This document shows, piece after piece, positions 32,281-41,551 of a stretch of DNA of 64,000 nucleotides. Source of the stretch: Isoetes taiwanensis (lineage: Eukaryota > Streptophyta > Lycopodiopsida > Isoetales > Isoetaceae). Made by a program: the position numbers and the translations under genes. The first letter of the stretch is position 1, and every line of letters starts with the position of its first letter. The notes beneath the pieces are model-generated. The model made no database searches. It was given only the letters and a program-made list of their open reading frames with translations, and was not told where the DNA came from. The stretch is taken from the NCBI GenBank assembly GCA_021234155.1, contig JAJEKV010000017.1, forward strand, positions 923,467 through 987,466. Reading direction: 5' to 3'.

Positions 32281-32321
32281 CCCATAGGCCCATTAGCCTA
32301 TTCTTATTCTTATAAAAATTC

Positions 32322-32477
32322 ATTCTTATTCTTATTCTTATTCTTATTCTTATTCTTATTCTTATTCTTATTCTTATTCTTATTCTTATTCTTATTCTTA
32401 TTCTTATTCTTATTCTTATTCTTATTCTTATTCTTATTCTTATTCTTATTCTTATTCTTATTCTTATTCTTATTCTT
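32322..32477. repeat. Perfect hexamer microsatellite (TTCTTA)~26
   Basis: About 156 bp of uninterrupted TTCTTA units directly at the 3' end of the sense LINE, preceded by a partial array from about 32300. It occupies the place where other family members have other simple repeats. Perfect identity suggests recent expansion. Confidence 0.95.
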
Positions 32478-33829
32478 TATAGACCAATAGAGCTAAGCAA
32501 TCCTGCACCAAATCTGCTAGACATGTTTGGCTCTGATAGTAATGTTAGATTTACCCTTTGCGATCTGGACTTAAACCAAGAGTTATGTACTAGCAGTTCT
32601 AACAAATCCACAACTTCAAATGTAACTTCCTTCTAGAACAAGCATGAATTTTGCAATGAATATAAATTCCAATGGTTGTTTAACCACTTAGCTTAAATTC
32701 AACCTTTTACCATTATAATTGTTGTAACTGTAGCAATGCTTGAATTGACAGATATTTGAGCTGACAGAATATTACACCAGTTAATACACAAACTTTTGCA
32801 TGATCAAACATGTGTATTTAATCATTTCGGAACTCCGCTTAGCTGCCTTATGATCTCTGTATTTCATTATTATTCATGTTTAGATTTATCAGGTGTGTTC
32901 CGACGGTTTTGCCTTGGATCCACGGCCACATATATCAGTTTCTATTTGCACTTTTTCGCTTGGTGTAAACCACCAATCCACCTCATACTATTAAAAATAG
33001 TATGACAATTAATTTCAAGAATCATTGAAAATATATGAAATACTTAAGTCACCTTTCAATATATTTAGGGTCAACTTAGTATTAACCTATGGTATCAGCA
33101 ACTTAGGTCCAACCTATACAATATCTGTACATGTGTCCCCTTAGATTATGTGATGAACTTCCAACAGAATGCCTAAAAGAACAATATCTCACCCTGTAGT
33201 TTATTTTGGGGTGTTGATAATTAGTCAGCCATGTATAGATATAGAATATGTTTTTTTCAAGAGGCTATTGTTTCTTCGCCTATTGTTTTGCTAAATATTA
33301 CATGTCTAAAATGCCTAAAACAACAATATTTTACCATGTAGTTTTTTTTGGGGGTGTTGTTAATTTGTTTCCCACGTATAGAACGTCGTGTTATTTGGAG
33401 ATATACAATGGTTGGTTATGCTAAACAATGCATTTTTCTTTCTTTTCTTATATGTGGTTATTTGTTTAGTCTTTTCTTTATAGTGTTGTCATTTAATTTT
33501 CTATATGTAGTAACCTTTAAATGCACTTGTGTTTTTTGGAAGACAAACAATGCTTGGCTCCTCCGAAAAACAACAGTCGTGAAAAAACCACACGTTGACA
33601 AAAGTTCGCTAAAAACAATAGTGGAAAAAAGGACACGTTGACCAAAAAATAAAAAGGTGCCAGAAAAACCACGGTGGAATTTTTTTGCCGAAAAACCACT
33701 GTCTCTTTATGCAAATCTGGATAAATGGGCTATGTGGACTTTTGGGGTCATTTTGGTATTGTTTTTAGCATAAAACAACATATAAAAGCAACTGTGGACC
33801 AAAAGTTGGGGTGAGTGTGAAAAGAGGGA
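32478..33829. other. AT-rich spacer with small duplications
   Basis: No gene. A direct repeat of about 80 bp links 33171-33250 and 33311-33390 (GCCTAAAA.AACAATAT.. through GGGGTGTTG.TAATT). 33550-33720 contains short repeats of AAAAACCAC and ACACGTTGAC. Frames at 33348-33641 and 32796-33005 have a T-rich, membrane-like composition only. Confidence 0.5.
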
Positions 33830-34479
33830 GGAATGCATAAAGAAGAAGCTATGTTTTAGGTGCTTTCAGCCTGGTCATCGTACGCATGATTGCCCCTTTG
33901 TGATGCAAGCGACACTGGCAGAGCTCATTGATTGGGAGTCATCAACGGAAGCGGACGACGACGAAGACGACCAGCAAGAGCCTCAAGACTTCATAGAAGG
34001 TGAGTGCAGAATTTGTGCAGCCATTGTCAGGTGATGTCAAAAATCAGTCCACGGTTATTTCGGCAAAGGGCATCATTGATAGCAAGCCCTATGTAGTCCT
34101 CATAGATAAAGGTAGTTCGCACAAGTTCGCTTCTCCCAGATTGGCCGTCTTAATGAAGAACAAGACCCTTAAGTCCAAGCCTAGGCCGGTCAGTATGGCA
34201 AGTGGTGCAATTCATCACATCAAGGAAAAGAGGATCAATTTTGATATAGACCTCAGGAGAACCAAATGGACTATGGGGGCAGAGGTAATGGATATTGGTA
34301 AATATGACCTCATAGTGGAAATAGAATTTCTAAAGCCAGCTAAAGGCATGATCGACTGCGACAAGCACGAGATCTCCATCACGGCACCCGATGGGAGCCA
34401 ATTTGTAGTCAAAGGTAAGAAAGTCCTTTCAGCAATGCAGTGCATCGAAGGAATTACACAAAAGCTTGATGAGAGATAA
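33830..34479 (+). mobile_element. Ty3/gypsy gag/protease remnant
   Basis: At 33838-33900 the plus strand encodes IKKKLCFRCFQPGHRTHDCP, a CCHC zinc knuckle (C-x2-C-x4-H-x4-C), then an acidic stretch (STEADDDEDDQQEPQDFIEG). The frame 34000-34479 (159 codons) is an aspartic-protease fold: VVLIDKGSSHKFASPRLAVL resembles the DTGSSHNF active-site block with Thr replaced by Lys, and later GKYDLIVEIEFLKPAKGMID matches the DLILGxDWL segment. It ends at TAA (34477-34479) before any RT. No LTR or RT is seen nearby. It is probably a truncated gypsy copy; a domesticated protease is less likely. Confidence 0.75.
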
Positions 34480-35560
34480 GGTGGAAGTTATAACAAAATT
34501 GTTGCAGTGTTTATGAGCTTTTCCATTATCATGCCTTTGTTCATTCTATAGATGAAATCATTCCTATTGTATATGATTAAATAGTCGGTCCCAGGTATGG
34601 CAATGCTGCAAAAGGTCTAACCCAGACCCTCGGATGGTTACCCTAAATAGAGATGCGCTGCTAATTCTTCTAAGAAGGCAAGGGAATTGGCATTTTTATG
34701 GCCAGATATTGAATCCTTAAGTATGAAACAGTTTTAGTTCAAACGCATGTTGACTTTTAAAATGTCACACATTTTGACTTCAAAATTTAGTATGCGGTAT
34801 TGCTAATCATGTCTCTCAATGTTTTACAGATTTAGCTTGCAGAATTGTTGGGGCAGGAATATGAAGTTTTATTATTGTTTATTTGATGGAAGAACTTAAA
34901 GAGAGAAGCTCCCAGCATATATTGCATGTAGCATGTACAAAAGTTTGATGGGCGATTCATTTTTACAGTTCGAGGTTGTTTATAGCCTTCAAATTCCAAG
35001 GCTTTATGCACAAATGAAGCATTGAAAAGCACTATGTCCTCATTATATTTTCCGCACTTAATTTAAAGCTCAAAGATGAATCCTTACAATGGGACTTCAA
35101 TATCCTTTTGGTTTTCATGGTTTACCATAGACTATATATTTTTATTTATGCCTTCTTTTAAAAGTGGAATGCCCTATATTTATTTTATATCTTCTCAAAC
35201 ATGGCATGTCATATAGATAATGAAATATCTTTTTTTGTTCATAAGACTTCCTAAAATTTTAAAGCCAACAACTTTTACATTGTGCCCAAACATTGTGTAT
35301 ATCTATTCAAAATGTGCTATTGTATTGATGTTTGTGGAAACTAATCCCTTCCTATCTTCTCTTCCAATGGAGCAGTAATATTAAATATTAGATGGTGATT
35401 TTGGATATTAATAGGATTAAATCCCCATTATGGTCATGCATTGCTACCTTACTATTTATATGTTTTCAACTTCTACCCAATGACTTTAGGCAGTGCCATT
35501 TTAGAATCAATTTATCATTTATAGATCCCAAACAATATAAGCTCCAACACCTTAGCTAGT
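34480..35560. other. AT-rich spacer, nothing seen
   Basis: About 1.1 kb of AT-rich sequence without reading frames above 70 codons and without recognisable repeats, apart from scattered poly(T) and poly(A) runs. Confidence 0.6.
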
Positions 35561-35681
35561 GTACTATATATAAACGTGAAAATGGATAAGATACTGACTA
35601 TGTGATAGTTTCTTTTTCAAATGATGCAACCAAGGTACTGTTCTCATAAAAACAGTATGGATGGATACCATAATGATACCT
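35561..35681. repeat. Dispersed repeat, empty-site copy
   Basis: The stretch from GTACTATATATAAACGTGA to GATGGATACCATAATGATAC matches 37446-37593 closely. In this copy GGTACTGTTCTCATAAAAAC is uninterrupted, whereas the other copy has an extra 31-36 bp carrying a LINE 3' box. This copy therefore shows the site before insertion. Confidence 0.65.
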
Positions 35682-36121
35682 CTTGGGATCCGGACTCTCC
35701 CCTTTTGTGAGGCGGCTGTCAAGGTCCTGGCCTTCTTTGGCTTGGGAAAGGGCGCCAGCTCGGCTGCCCAACAACGAGCATCTCGGACCGTTTTAATGCT
35801 AACTCTTTGATCTAAGCAATCTCCAAAAATACGAAAAATTGACCTGTATGATGGTGATGACATAGGAAGCTAGTTGACAAAAAAATCAGAATTTAATTTC
35901 ATACTATGCATTAATTATGAATCTATGAATGTCTTGCTACTTCAAAAGCAGGTCGCGATTTCTATTTGCCACATCGGGAGGACGACAGATCCTATTCCTA
36001 TTCGGCTTCAGGCTTGTGCTCCTATGGCACCTTCTTCTACTTACATAGTTAAATGAGACAGACATTCTGTACTTTTCATATCTAACTAATAAACCTTTTG
36101 CTTTTGTCCTTAAAAAAAAAA
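35682..36121 (+). mobile_element. Possible poly(A)-tailed retroposon 3' end
   Basis: 35690-35800 is a GC-richer patch with a minus frame of 99 codons that I cannot identify. From about 35940 the sequence GCTCCTATGGCACCTTC.. leads through AACTAATAAACC and TTTTGTCCTT to an A-run ending at 36123. The A-tail with an AATAAA-like word suggests a truncated L1-like retroposon, but no target-site duplication is visible. Confidence 0.35.
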
Positions 36122-36164
36122 AATCCATAATTCCCTAGCAGAATTAATTATAGCCTAATATCTT

Positions 36165-36223
36165 CCCATAGGCCGATTGGCCTCCGCGGACGATAAAAGA
36201 ACCTTCCTTCCTTCCTTCCTTTT
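36165..36223 (+). mobile_element. RTE-like LINE 3' end, (TTCC)n tail
   Basis: CCCATAGGCCGATTGGCC then TCCGCGGACGATAAAAG is the cleanest form of the family terminal box in the window. It is followed by AACC and four to five TTCC units. Nothing upstream of the box resembles the LINE 3' UTR, so the copy seems truncated to about 40 bp, right after the poly(A) at 36123. Confidence 0.7.
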
Positions 36224-36896
36224 AAGAAGATGAGTTGAACCGCCAAAGCCATGATTGGCATTTTTGGCGGGGTTCTATATTAATGCTTCGAGCGTGGACA
36301 ATGAAGTAGCTTCCGCCTTGTTGAGTGTCGTGATCAATTAGTTTTCAGAATCATTTACTATAATTCAATTGATCTTGAAAACAATGGTGTTGGGCACAAA
36401 CTTGTAAATCAAATAGTCGGGAGTTATCAGTGTGGGAGTGCAAGTAGCAACATGGCAAGCCTCATGCCTACGAAAATGTTTGATCTTTATTTACCACCAG
36501 AGGAGTAGCCTAGAAATTTGATTGGAATATAAAAGATGGCAAGCATACAAAGCAAGAGTGATTCTGATGACAAAAGGGAGGATTCTCAAGTATTAATATA
36601 CCTATATTTCAATTTGTTAAGATGTACCTTATTTGTTTGCATAAGCTGGGCATCATTGTAAGTTGTTAACACTAGTAATGTATATGTCTTTGAATTTTTC
36701 TTCGTAAAGCTAGTCAAATATGATATAATTTGCCACATTTAGTTACATATTTTCCATATCACGTTTGGTACGCAAGGATAATATTGTGACAAGTTAAGAC
36801 TACAATCATAGTTAAAAAAACTAAGAGAATCCCTAAATATAGTGATCTTTGCACTATATTTTAGGTTGACTGATTCATAAATCCATGTTGTTTGTT
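36224..36896. other. AT-rich spacer, nothing seen
   Basis: No frame of note and no recognisable repeat. Composition is AT-rich like the surrounding spacers. Confidence 0.6.
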
Positions 36897-37060
36897 AGAT
36901 AGATAGATAGATTTATTTTAACGTCCAGGAACACATCAAAGGGCTACGGAACGGTACATGGAACACGACATAAAGCAAAAAACAAACAATCAAGAGTAAG
37001 CAAAGGCACAATGGGCAAAGAACAAAAAGCCAAGAAACACCAATATACCTTTTAGCCCTG
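36897..37060 (-). mobile_element. RTE-like LINE or SINE 3' end, (GATA)n tail, antisense
   Basis: Read on the minus strand the sequence ends CCTGGACGTTAAAATAAATC and then TATC units (36897-36911). The box GGACGTTAAAA is closest to that of the SINE at 18.9 kb, with GTTCCGTAGCCC before it in place of CCCATAGGCC. The upstream part (to about 37060) has no RT, so this may be a SINE or truncated LINE. Confidence 0.55.
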
Positions 37061-38530
37061 ACATTATTACCATGTCTAGTTCCAATGTTTGTTTGATTGA
37101 TTTTACCATTGTGCTAAATCTTTCTTAGTTCTTTTGTCGACAACAAGGGTATGGGAATCAAGTTTGAGATGTAAGCACCATTTATCTTAGACATAGATAT
37201 GGAATCATGTGCTCTGTATATCTGGAGAATATGATCTAGTGTGTAAACCAGATTCTAAGAGCATCTTCGACTCTTAAGGCTTCGTATGCTCTAGGTCTTA
37301 TATAATTTAGCTAAAGTCTGATTAAACTACTTATCTTGCTCTAAAAGCCTAACTTTTGATTTGATTTTAATCTCGAACGGCTTATTTTGAAAATATATAA
37401 CTTTGCTAGAATTCTACTGTAAAAAACTATACCAGGGATCTCATGTACTATACATAAACCTGGAAATGGATAATTACTGACTGTGTGATACATTTTTGTT
37501 CAAATGATGTAACCAAGGTGTTGTTGTCTCCGTGGACGATAAAAACATATTCTATTCTCATGAAACCGGCATGGATGGATACCATAATGATACTTGATAA
37601 AGCACTATATAAGTTTTATGGAGTTTAGTTTATGGTTTACATGACTTAAGTTTGTTAGTAACAGCACTATACTACACCAAAAAACAGGTCTAACATCGAG
37701 TAGTACAGTAAGTTAGAGCTTTTTACCTACTTTTTATATTATTGATAATATTTTTGACTTGACTTCTCTCATAGGGAAATGATGCAATTAGTCATATAAT
37801 AGACAAACTAAATTAGAATAACAATATTTAGATACATCGACTGCTTCACAAAGAATATTGTTACCTTTGGGTTGCCAAAAGAAAGATAAAAAATTCCCTG
37901 GACTATAGGTGTATTAAGAGGACATAAGCAATAAATAGTTGAGCAAACTTGTAACTTAATGAAGTTTTACTGAGCATGTTACATATGATTCGACTCCTTA
38001 GAGTTATTACTCAAGTCTCTAAGACATTGTACCGAATCTAAGGTTCTGATAGTTTACTCATGATAATATTAAGTACACAAATTCATGGGTGTAAAACATC
38101 ATACTGTTGATATACATCTATGTTATGCCCAATGGGATGTTAAGACTATTGAGGGATTGATCGAAGTGGATAGTTGTGCTAATAAGGCGGGGGCTCATTG
38201 ATTAACATTTTTTGAGGATCTCTTTCGTTTCTTTTTCTTTTTATTTTTTTTGTTTTATAATAACCCATTCAAAGATTTTAAAGGTATGATCTATGTTTCA
38301 GGTATGGTCATTTAGACATCCAAATCAAATCCCTCTAAAACCCCTAAGTTATTATGCTCCATGTTATATCCCTAGTGTGCGATGACAGAGTAAGAAATTA
38401 AACTTATTTGACATTGTTTATCAGCGTGTCAGGTAACTTAGGTTAACTTGCTCTAGTCAATTAAAGCTTTAGTATGAGTAATCATTTACGATCGAGGGTC
38501 CATACATTGGTGGAGAAAAAGTTGTATGGA
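37061..38530. other. AT-rich spacer around the filled-site repeat
   Basis: Apart from 37446-37593 there is no gene, RNA or recognisable element. Only short chance frames are present. Confidence 0.6.
37446..37593. repeat. Dispersed repeat, filled-site copy
   Basis: Matches 35561-35681, but between AAGGTGTTGTT and CTCATGAAA it contains GTCTCCGTGGACGATAAAAA and CATATTCTATT (37526-37556), a piece of the LINE terminal box plus a short tail. See the separate finding. Confidence 0.65.
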
Positions 38531-38539
38531 ATGCATATA

Positions 38540-39250
38540 TTAAATTGAATTGAATTATCTTTTAATCCTCTCGAGAGAGGAAATGGTCTATAGGACCCAA
38601 TAGAATAGAATTGATTTGAAATAAATGTATTTTTATCATCCCCAGAGACCAATTGGCCTATGGGGTTTGCGTGTCAGCCTCGATTGGGTTAGGGCCTGCT
38701 TTTGGTGAGATTTACTAGCCGCCAGCTTGCGCTTCATGTGTATCCTCGGTGCTTGGCCGCTCTTGCGGCGCTAAAGCCTTGCATCCGTCGTGGCTTGGTT
38801 GGTGTGGCCCTGATTTGGAAGCCGGCAAGGCGGTTGTGGATCTTTCGGGGATTCAAGCTAGCCTGCCTCTCTGATTCCTCGACTCAGGTACAAGCTATTT
38901 CAAAGCTTTCTGATGTTCCCGGGAGTAGTAGAGCGGAAGTTCGCCATTTGGCGGGACTTCTTGGGTGTTGTAGATGGTGATGGTTGGTTTGTACAGCAGT
39001 AGAGTTGCAGTTTTTCTGTGAGTTTGTTGTGGAGTGTCGAGGTATCGCTGTCTCTTTGGGGCAGTTCTCCTTCCTCCTCACTTGCTTTGTAACATTACCA
39101 TTCTTTTAATATATTGATGACACAGTTCTTCAAAAAAAAAAAAAAAATAGTACAACAAATAGATTACTGGCAACCCCCCCTGCTCTGAAGGGTTTTTGAG
39201 GGATAAACCTTGGCAGTAATAGGCGTGCTGAGAAGTTGTACAATGATACA
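38540..39250 (-). mobile_element. Two antisense LINE 3' ends, one split by an L1-like insert
   Basis: On the minus strand a degraded terminal box (about 38560-38600, tail AATTG units at 38540-38557) is adjoined by a second box, CCCCATAGGCCAATTGGTCT then GGGGATGATAAAAATAC (38630-38662, tail AATAG units). The 3' UTR of the second copy resumes at 39155-39245 with the phrase TTGTACAACTTCTCAGCACG, CCTATTACTGCC and a CCC/GGG hairpin. Between the two parts lies a poly(A)-tailed insert, so the LINE was present first and the L1-like sequence landed in it. Confidence 0.6.
38664..39148 (+). mobile_element. L1-like retroposon 3' part inserted in an antisense LINE
   Basis: GC-richer sequence with a 92-codon frame at 38702-38980 (WKPARRLWIFRGFKLACLSD..), then TTTGTAACATTACC, TTAATATATTGATG and an A-run of about 16 ending near 39148. 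This 3' layout (T-rich, ATATATTG, then poly(A)) is typical of plant L1 elements. The frame has no RT motif. Alternatively it could be a processed pseudogene of an unknown mRNA. Target-site duplications are not clear. Confidence 0.5.
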
Positions 39251-39554
39251 TTATGGTACATGTCAATTTCATTAGCATACATTATGGTACATTATTGGAG
39301 GCAGACATAAATAAACCACGATTCCGTTAATTTGAAATTATTCCACATTTCATTTTTTTTGAAAATGGCATAAAAATGCGTCTTTCACACTTAATTTTGT
39401 GTTTCTTTGGAGTAAAAGATTGGATTTTAAGGCTTCAATTTCCAAAGAATCTGGTTTAAGATTGATCAAAACATTAAAATATGAACATAAAATATGGATT
39501 CAAAATTAATTTTATGAAAATTCTGCAGATGTATAGTACAAAAATGGTCTAATT
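39251..39554. other. AT-rich spacer
   Basis: No gene seen. Leads into the tandem array at 39555. Confidence 0.5.
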
Positions 39555-40190
39555 ACATGAACTTTAGTTGTCGGAAAATTAAGATTCTAACCTTTCAGAC
39601 CAATATATAGGTCCAATTCGAGGTCACGTTGTAAAAATAGAGACCATTTGCTGCCACTTCTCGCGCTTTATGCGAGAATTGATACAAAAAAGAAAAAAAC
39701 AAATTTTAGCTGTAAAAAAAATGAAGATTTTGACATTTCAGACTAGTATATTATGTCCAATTAGAGGTGCCATGGCAAGGATAGCATACTCTTCTTTGCC
39801 ACATCTCGCACTAAGCGTGAGGGTGAATGCAAGAATTTAAATTTTAGTTGCACAAATTGGATGCCACATGTTAAGAATAGCAACCCATTCTTTGTCACAT
39901 CTCGCGATACGCATGAGGGTTAATGCAAAAATACAAATTCATGTTATAAAAATAACAAGGATTTTAAATTTTCAGATCAATACATTGAGTCTAATTTGAT
40001 GTCATATGACAAGAATAGTAGACCCGTCTCCGCCACATCTTGGGCTTAGCGCGACAAGGCAAAAGAAGAAAAAAAATATTTTTTTCTCAAAAAAATAAAA
40101 AAAGCAAAAGATCCTCTTTTTCTCTTTTTTTCCCCTTGTCGCACTAAGCGCAGGATGTGGCAGAAAACGGTCTACTATTCACCTTTGGCT
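39555..40190. repeat. ~140-bp tandem array with dyad core, capped by an inverted copy
   Basis: Four imperfect units begin near 39555, 39700, 39845 and 39940. Each carries TTTCAGAC/TTTTCAGATC-like words, GTCCAATT, a GTCATATGACAAGAATAG-type phrase and GCCACATCTCGC followed by a dyad: CTCGCGCTTTATGCGAG at 39660, CTCGCACTAAGCGTGAG, CTCGCGATACGCATGAG and GGGCTTAGCGCGAC. At 40125-40190 part of the last unit recurs inverted (CTTGTCGCACTAAGCGC, GATGTGGC), giving a hairpin with about 48-bp arms and an A/T-rich loop of about 75 bp. No coding potential. Origin unknown. Confidence 0.7.
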
Positions 40191-40490
40191 TCCCCTCATT
40201 TTTGATATAATCTGGAAGAAGCTGATAATCAAAAGCATTTCAAGAGTATTATACAAGAACTTGTCGCAAAATGAATTGATTTGACAACACCCATTTCTCA
40301 TTCAATCCTGAAAGGACCTATATCATCCATTATAGCTAAGAATTTTTGGATAGATGAAGAAAAGTTGTAATTTTCTTACCTCATTTTGCAAAGAGCTGAA
40401 AAGCTTTGATTTCTCTTGCCTGGCTGCTTCACCAAGGTAAATCTGTCAAACACTTGCTCAACCAGAACCCATCAAACTCATAGAAGGCAA
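40191..40490. other. Spacer between two repeat arrays
   Basis: AT-rich sequence without a gene or a recognisable element. Confidence 0.5.
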
Positions 40491-40690
40491 CAAAGAAGGT
40501 AGGAGCTCGCGCGTTGAGGCGTCAAGAGTTCATATTGATGCCAGGCGCCAAGAGCTCACTCGATGCTAGGTGGCAGGAACTCGCATTGGTCGCTAAGCGT
40601 CAGGGAAAGAAAAAATAGAGAAACAATAAAACTCGTCTGACCGCCAGACGCCAGGCGCCAGATAAAGACGTTCCCATTTAAGAAGAAAAA
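40491..40690. repeat. Short repeats around GGCGCCA/GAGCTC
   Basis: The words GGCGTCAAGAG, GCCAGGCGCCAAGAGCTC, GCTAGGTGGCAGGAACTCGC and GACGCCAGGCGCCAG recur at about 40-bp spacing. Decayed minisatellite, no frame. Confidence 0.5.
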
Positions 40691-40699
40691 AGAACCGAC

Positions 40700-40945
40700 T
40701 TAACCCCAAAATTTGTACTCCGTGGAAAACCCATAACACTCGGTGGGAAATCCAAATTTTAGTAGTAGGCGGGAAACTCAAAAGTAACACTGGGCGGGAA
40801 CTTTAAAACCAACACTCCAGGGGAAAACAAAAATTAGAACTAGGCGGGAACCCTGAAACTGGCAACCCCAAAACTGACAACCCCGAAACTGACACACGAG
40901 AAACCCGAAGCTAACAACCACGAAATTAACACTCGGTGGGTTTAA
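40700..40945. repeat. ~30-bp repeat array with GGCGGGAA words
   Basis: Units of the form ACTAGGCGGGAAACTCAAAA recur from 40735 to 40940, with GGCGGGAA at 40768, 40793 and 40842 and variants (GGTGGGAA at 40743, CAGGGGAA at 40818). The reverse complement TTCCCGCC is the core of the E2F/DP site (TTTCCCGC). The later units shift to CCCGAAACTGACA. The motif sits in a decaying array, so it may not be functional. Confidence 0.6.
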
Positions 40946-41551
40946 AAAAATAATTTCAAATTAATGAAATCATGGTTAACGGATCCGTTGGTCAAGAACC
41001 TACATGTCATACGATGCTAGTATCATTGCAAGCGTTTACAAAAAGCATTCATAGTGGCTGCTTAGGTGTAACTAGACCAATATATTTTGCTCTAATAGTG
41101 ACAAATGTTGGACAAATTTAAAGAGTATGGTGGTCACCTTCAGTCACTCCCATCTAACAACACCAATAGACCCTATCTTTAACATAAAGAGGGGCAAAAC
41201 TTTTATTTGGTAGGTGTCACCTTGGGATGATGATAATTATTTTTCAAATTTTAAAGGTGTAAAGTACAAGGTTTAATGTATAATGGTATCTTATACCATT
41301 AGAACAAGATAGATACAATAAATGCAAGGCGAGTAGATAGTATAATGATGTGAATAGATTATGGAGAAGAAATTCGAGGATATAATTAATGAACGAAAAT
41401 GAATGTTATGATGTCATAGTCCCGAGACATTTAACTCTACATTTTTTTTCTTTATTCTTTTATTTGTTTGGAAGGGGGAGGGGGACTATAACTTCACTAC
41501 TTCAACGTATGTATACATGTAACAAGTATAAATATTTTTCATATGTATTGA
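40946..41551. other. 3' flank of the dioxygenase gene, nothing else seen
   Basis: AT-rich. Contains no other supportable gene. AATAAA-like words downstream of the stop (on the minus strand) were not resolved to a single poly(A) signal. Confidence 0.4.

Larger units (their letters stand above)
28785..32477 (+). mobile_element. RTE-like LINE, sense, frameshifted, with (TTCTTA)26 tail
   Basis: In order: a leader with TATATATATAG at 28867-28879, a short ORF1-like coiled coil (28922-29178), endonuclease (29171-29703), linker (29865-30503), reverse transcriptase (30565-31671), a zinc-ribbon-like C-terminus (31790-31940), a 3' UTR and a tail. The 3' UTR has TTGTACAGTTTGACAACATT then CTTATTACTGCC and the hairpin GAAAATCC..GGGGTTTT at 32213-32235, the same module as in the antisense LINE at 22.3 kb. 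It ends CCCATAGGCCCATTAGCC at 32280. Frames are broken at several places. The left limit against the copia remnant is uncertain (about 28776-28785). Confidence 0.85.

Noticed and set aside
34000-34479. Domesticated aspartic protease gene
   Set aside because: It follows a gag zinc knuckle in the normal retroelement order, has an altered active-site block (DKGS) and lacks any host-gene context. A decayed gypsy remnant is simpler.
39555-40190. CRISPR-like repeat-spacer array
   Set aside because: Units are long, degenerate and contiguous, without constant short repeats and unique spacers, and the context is a plant genome.
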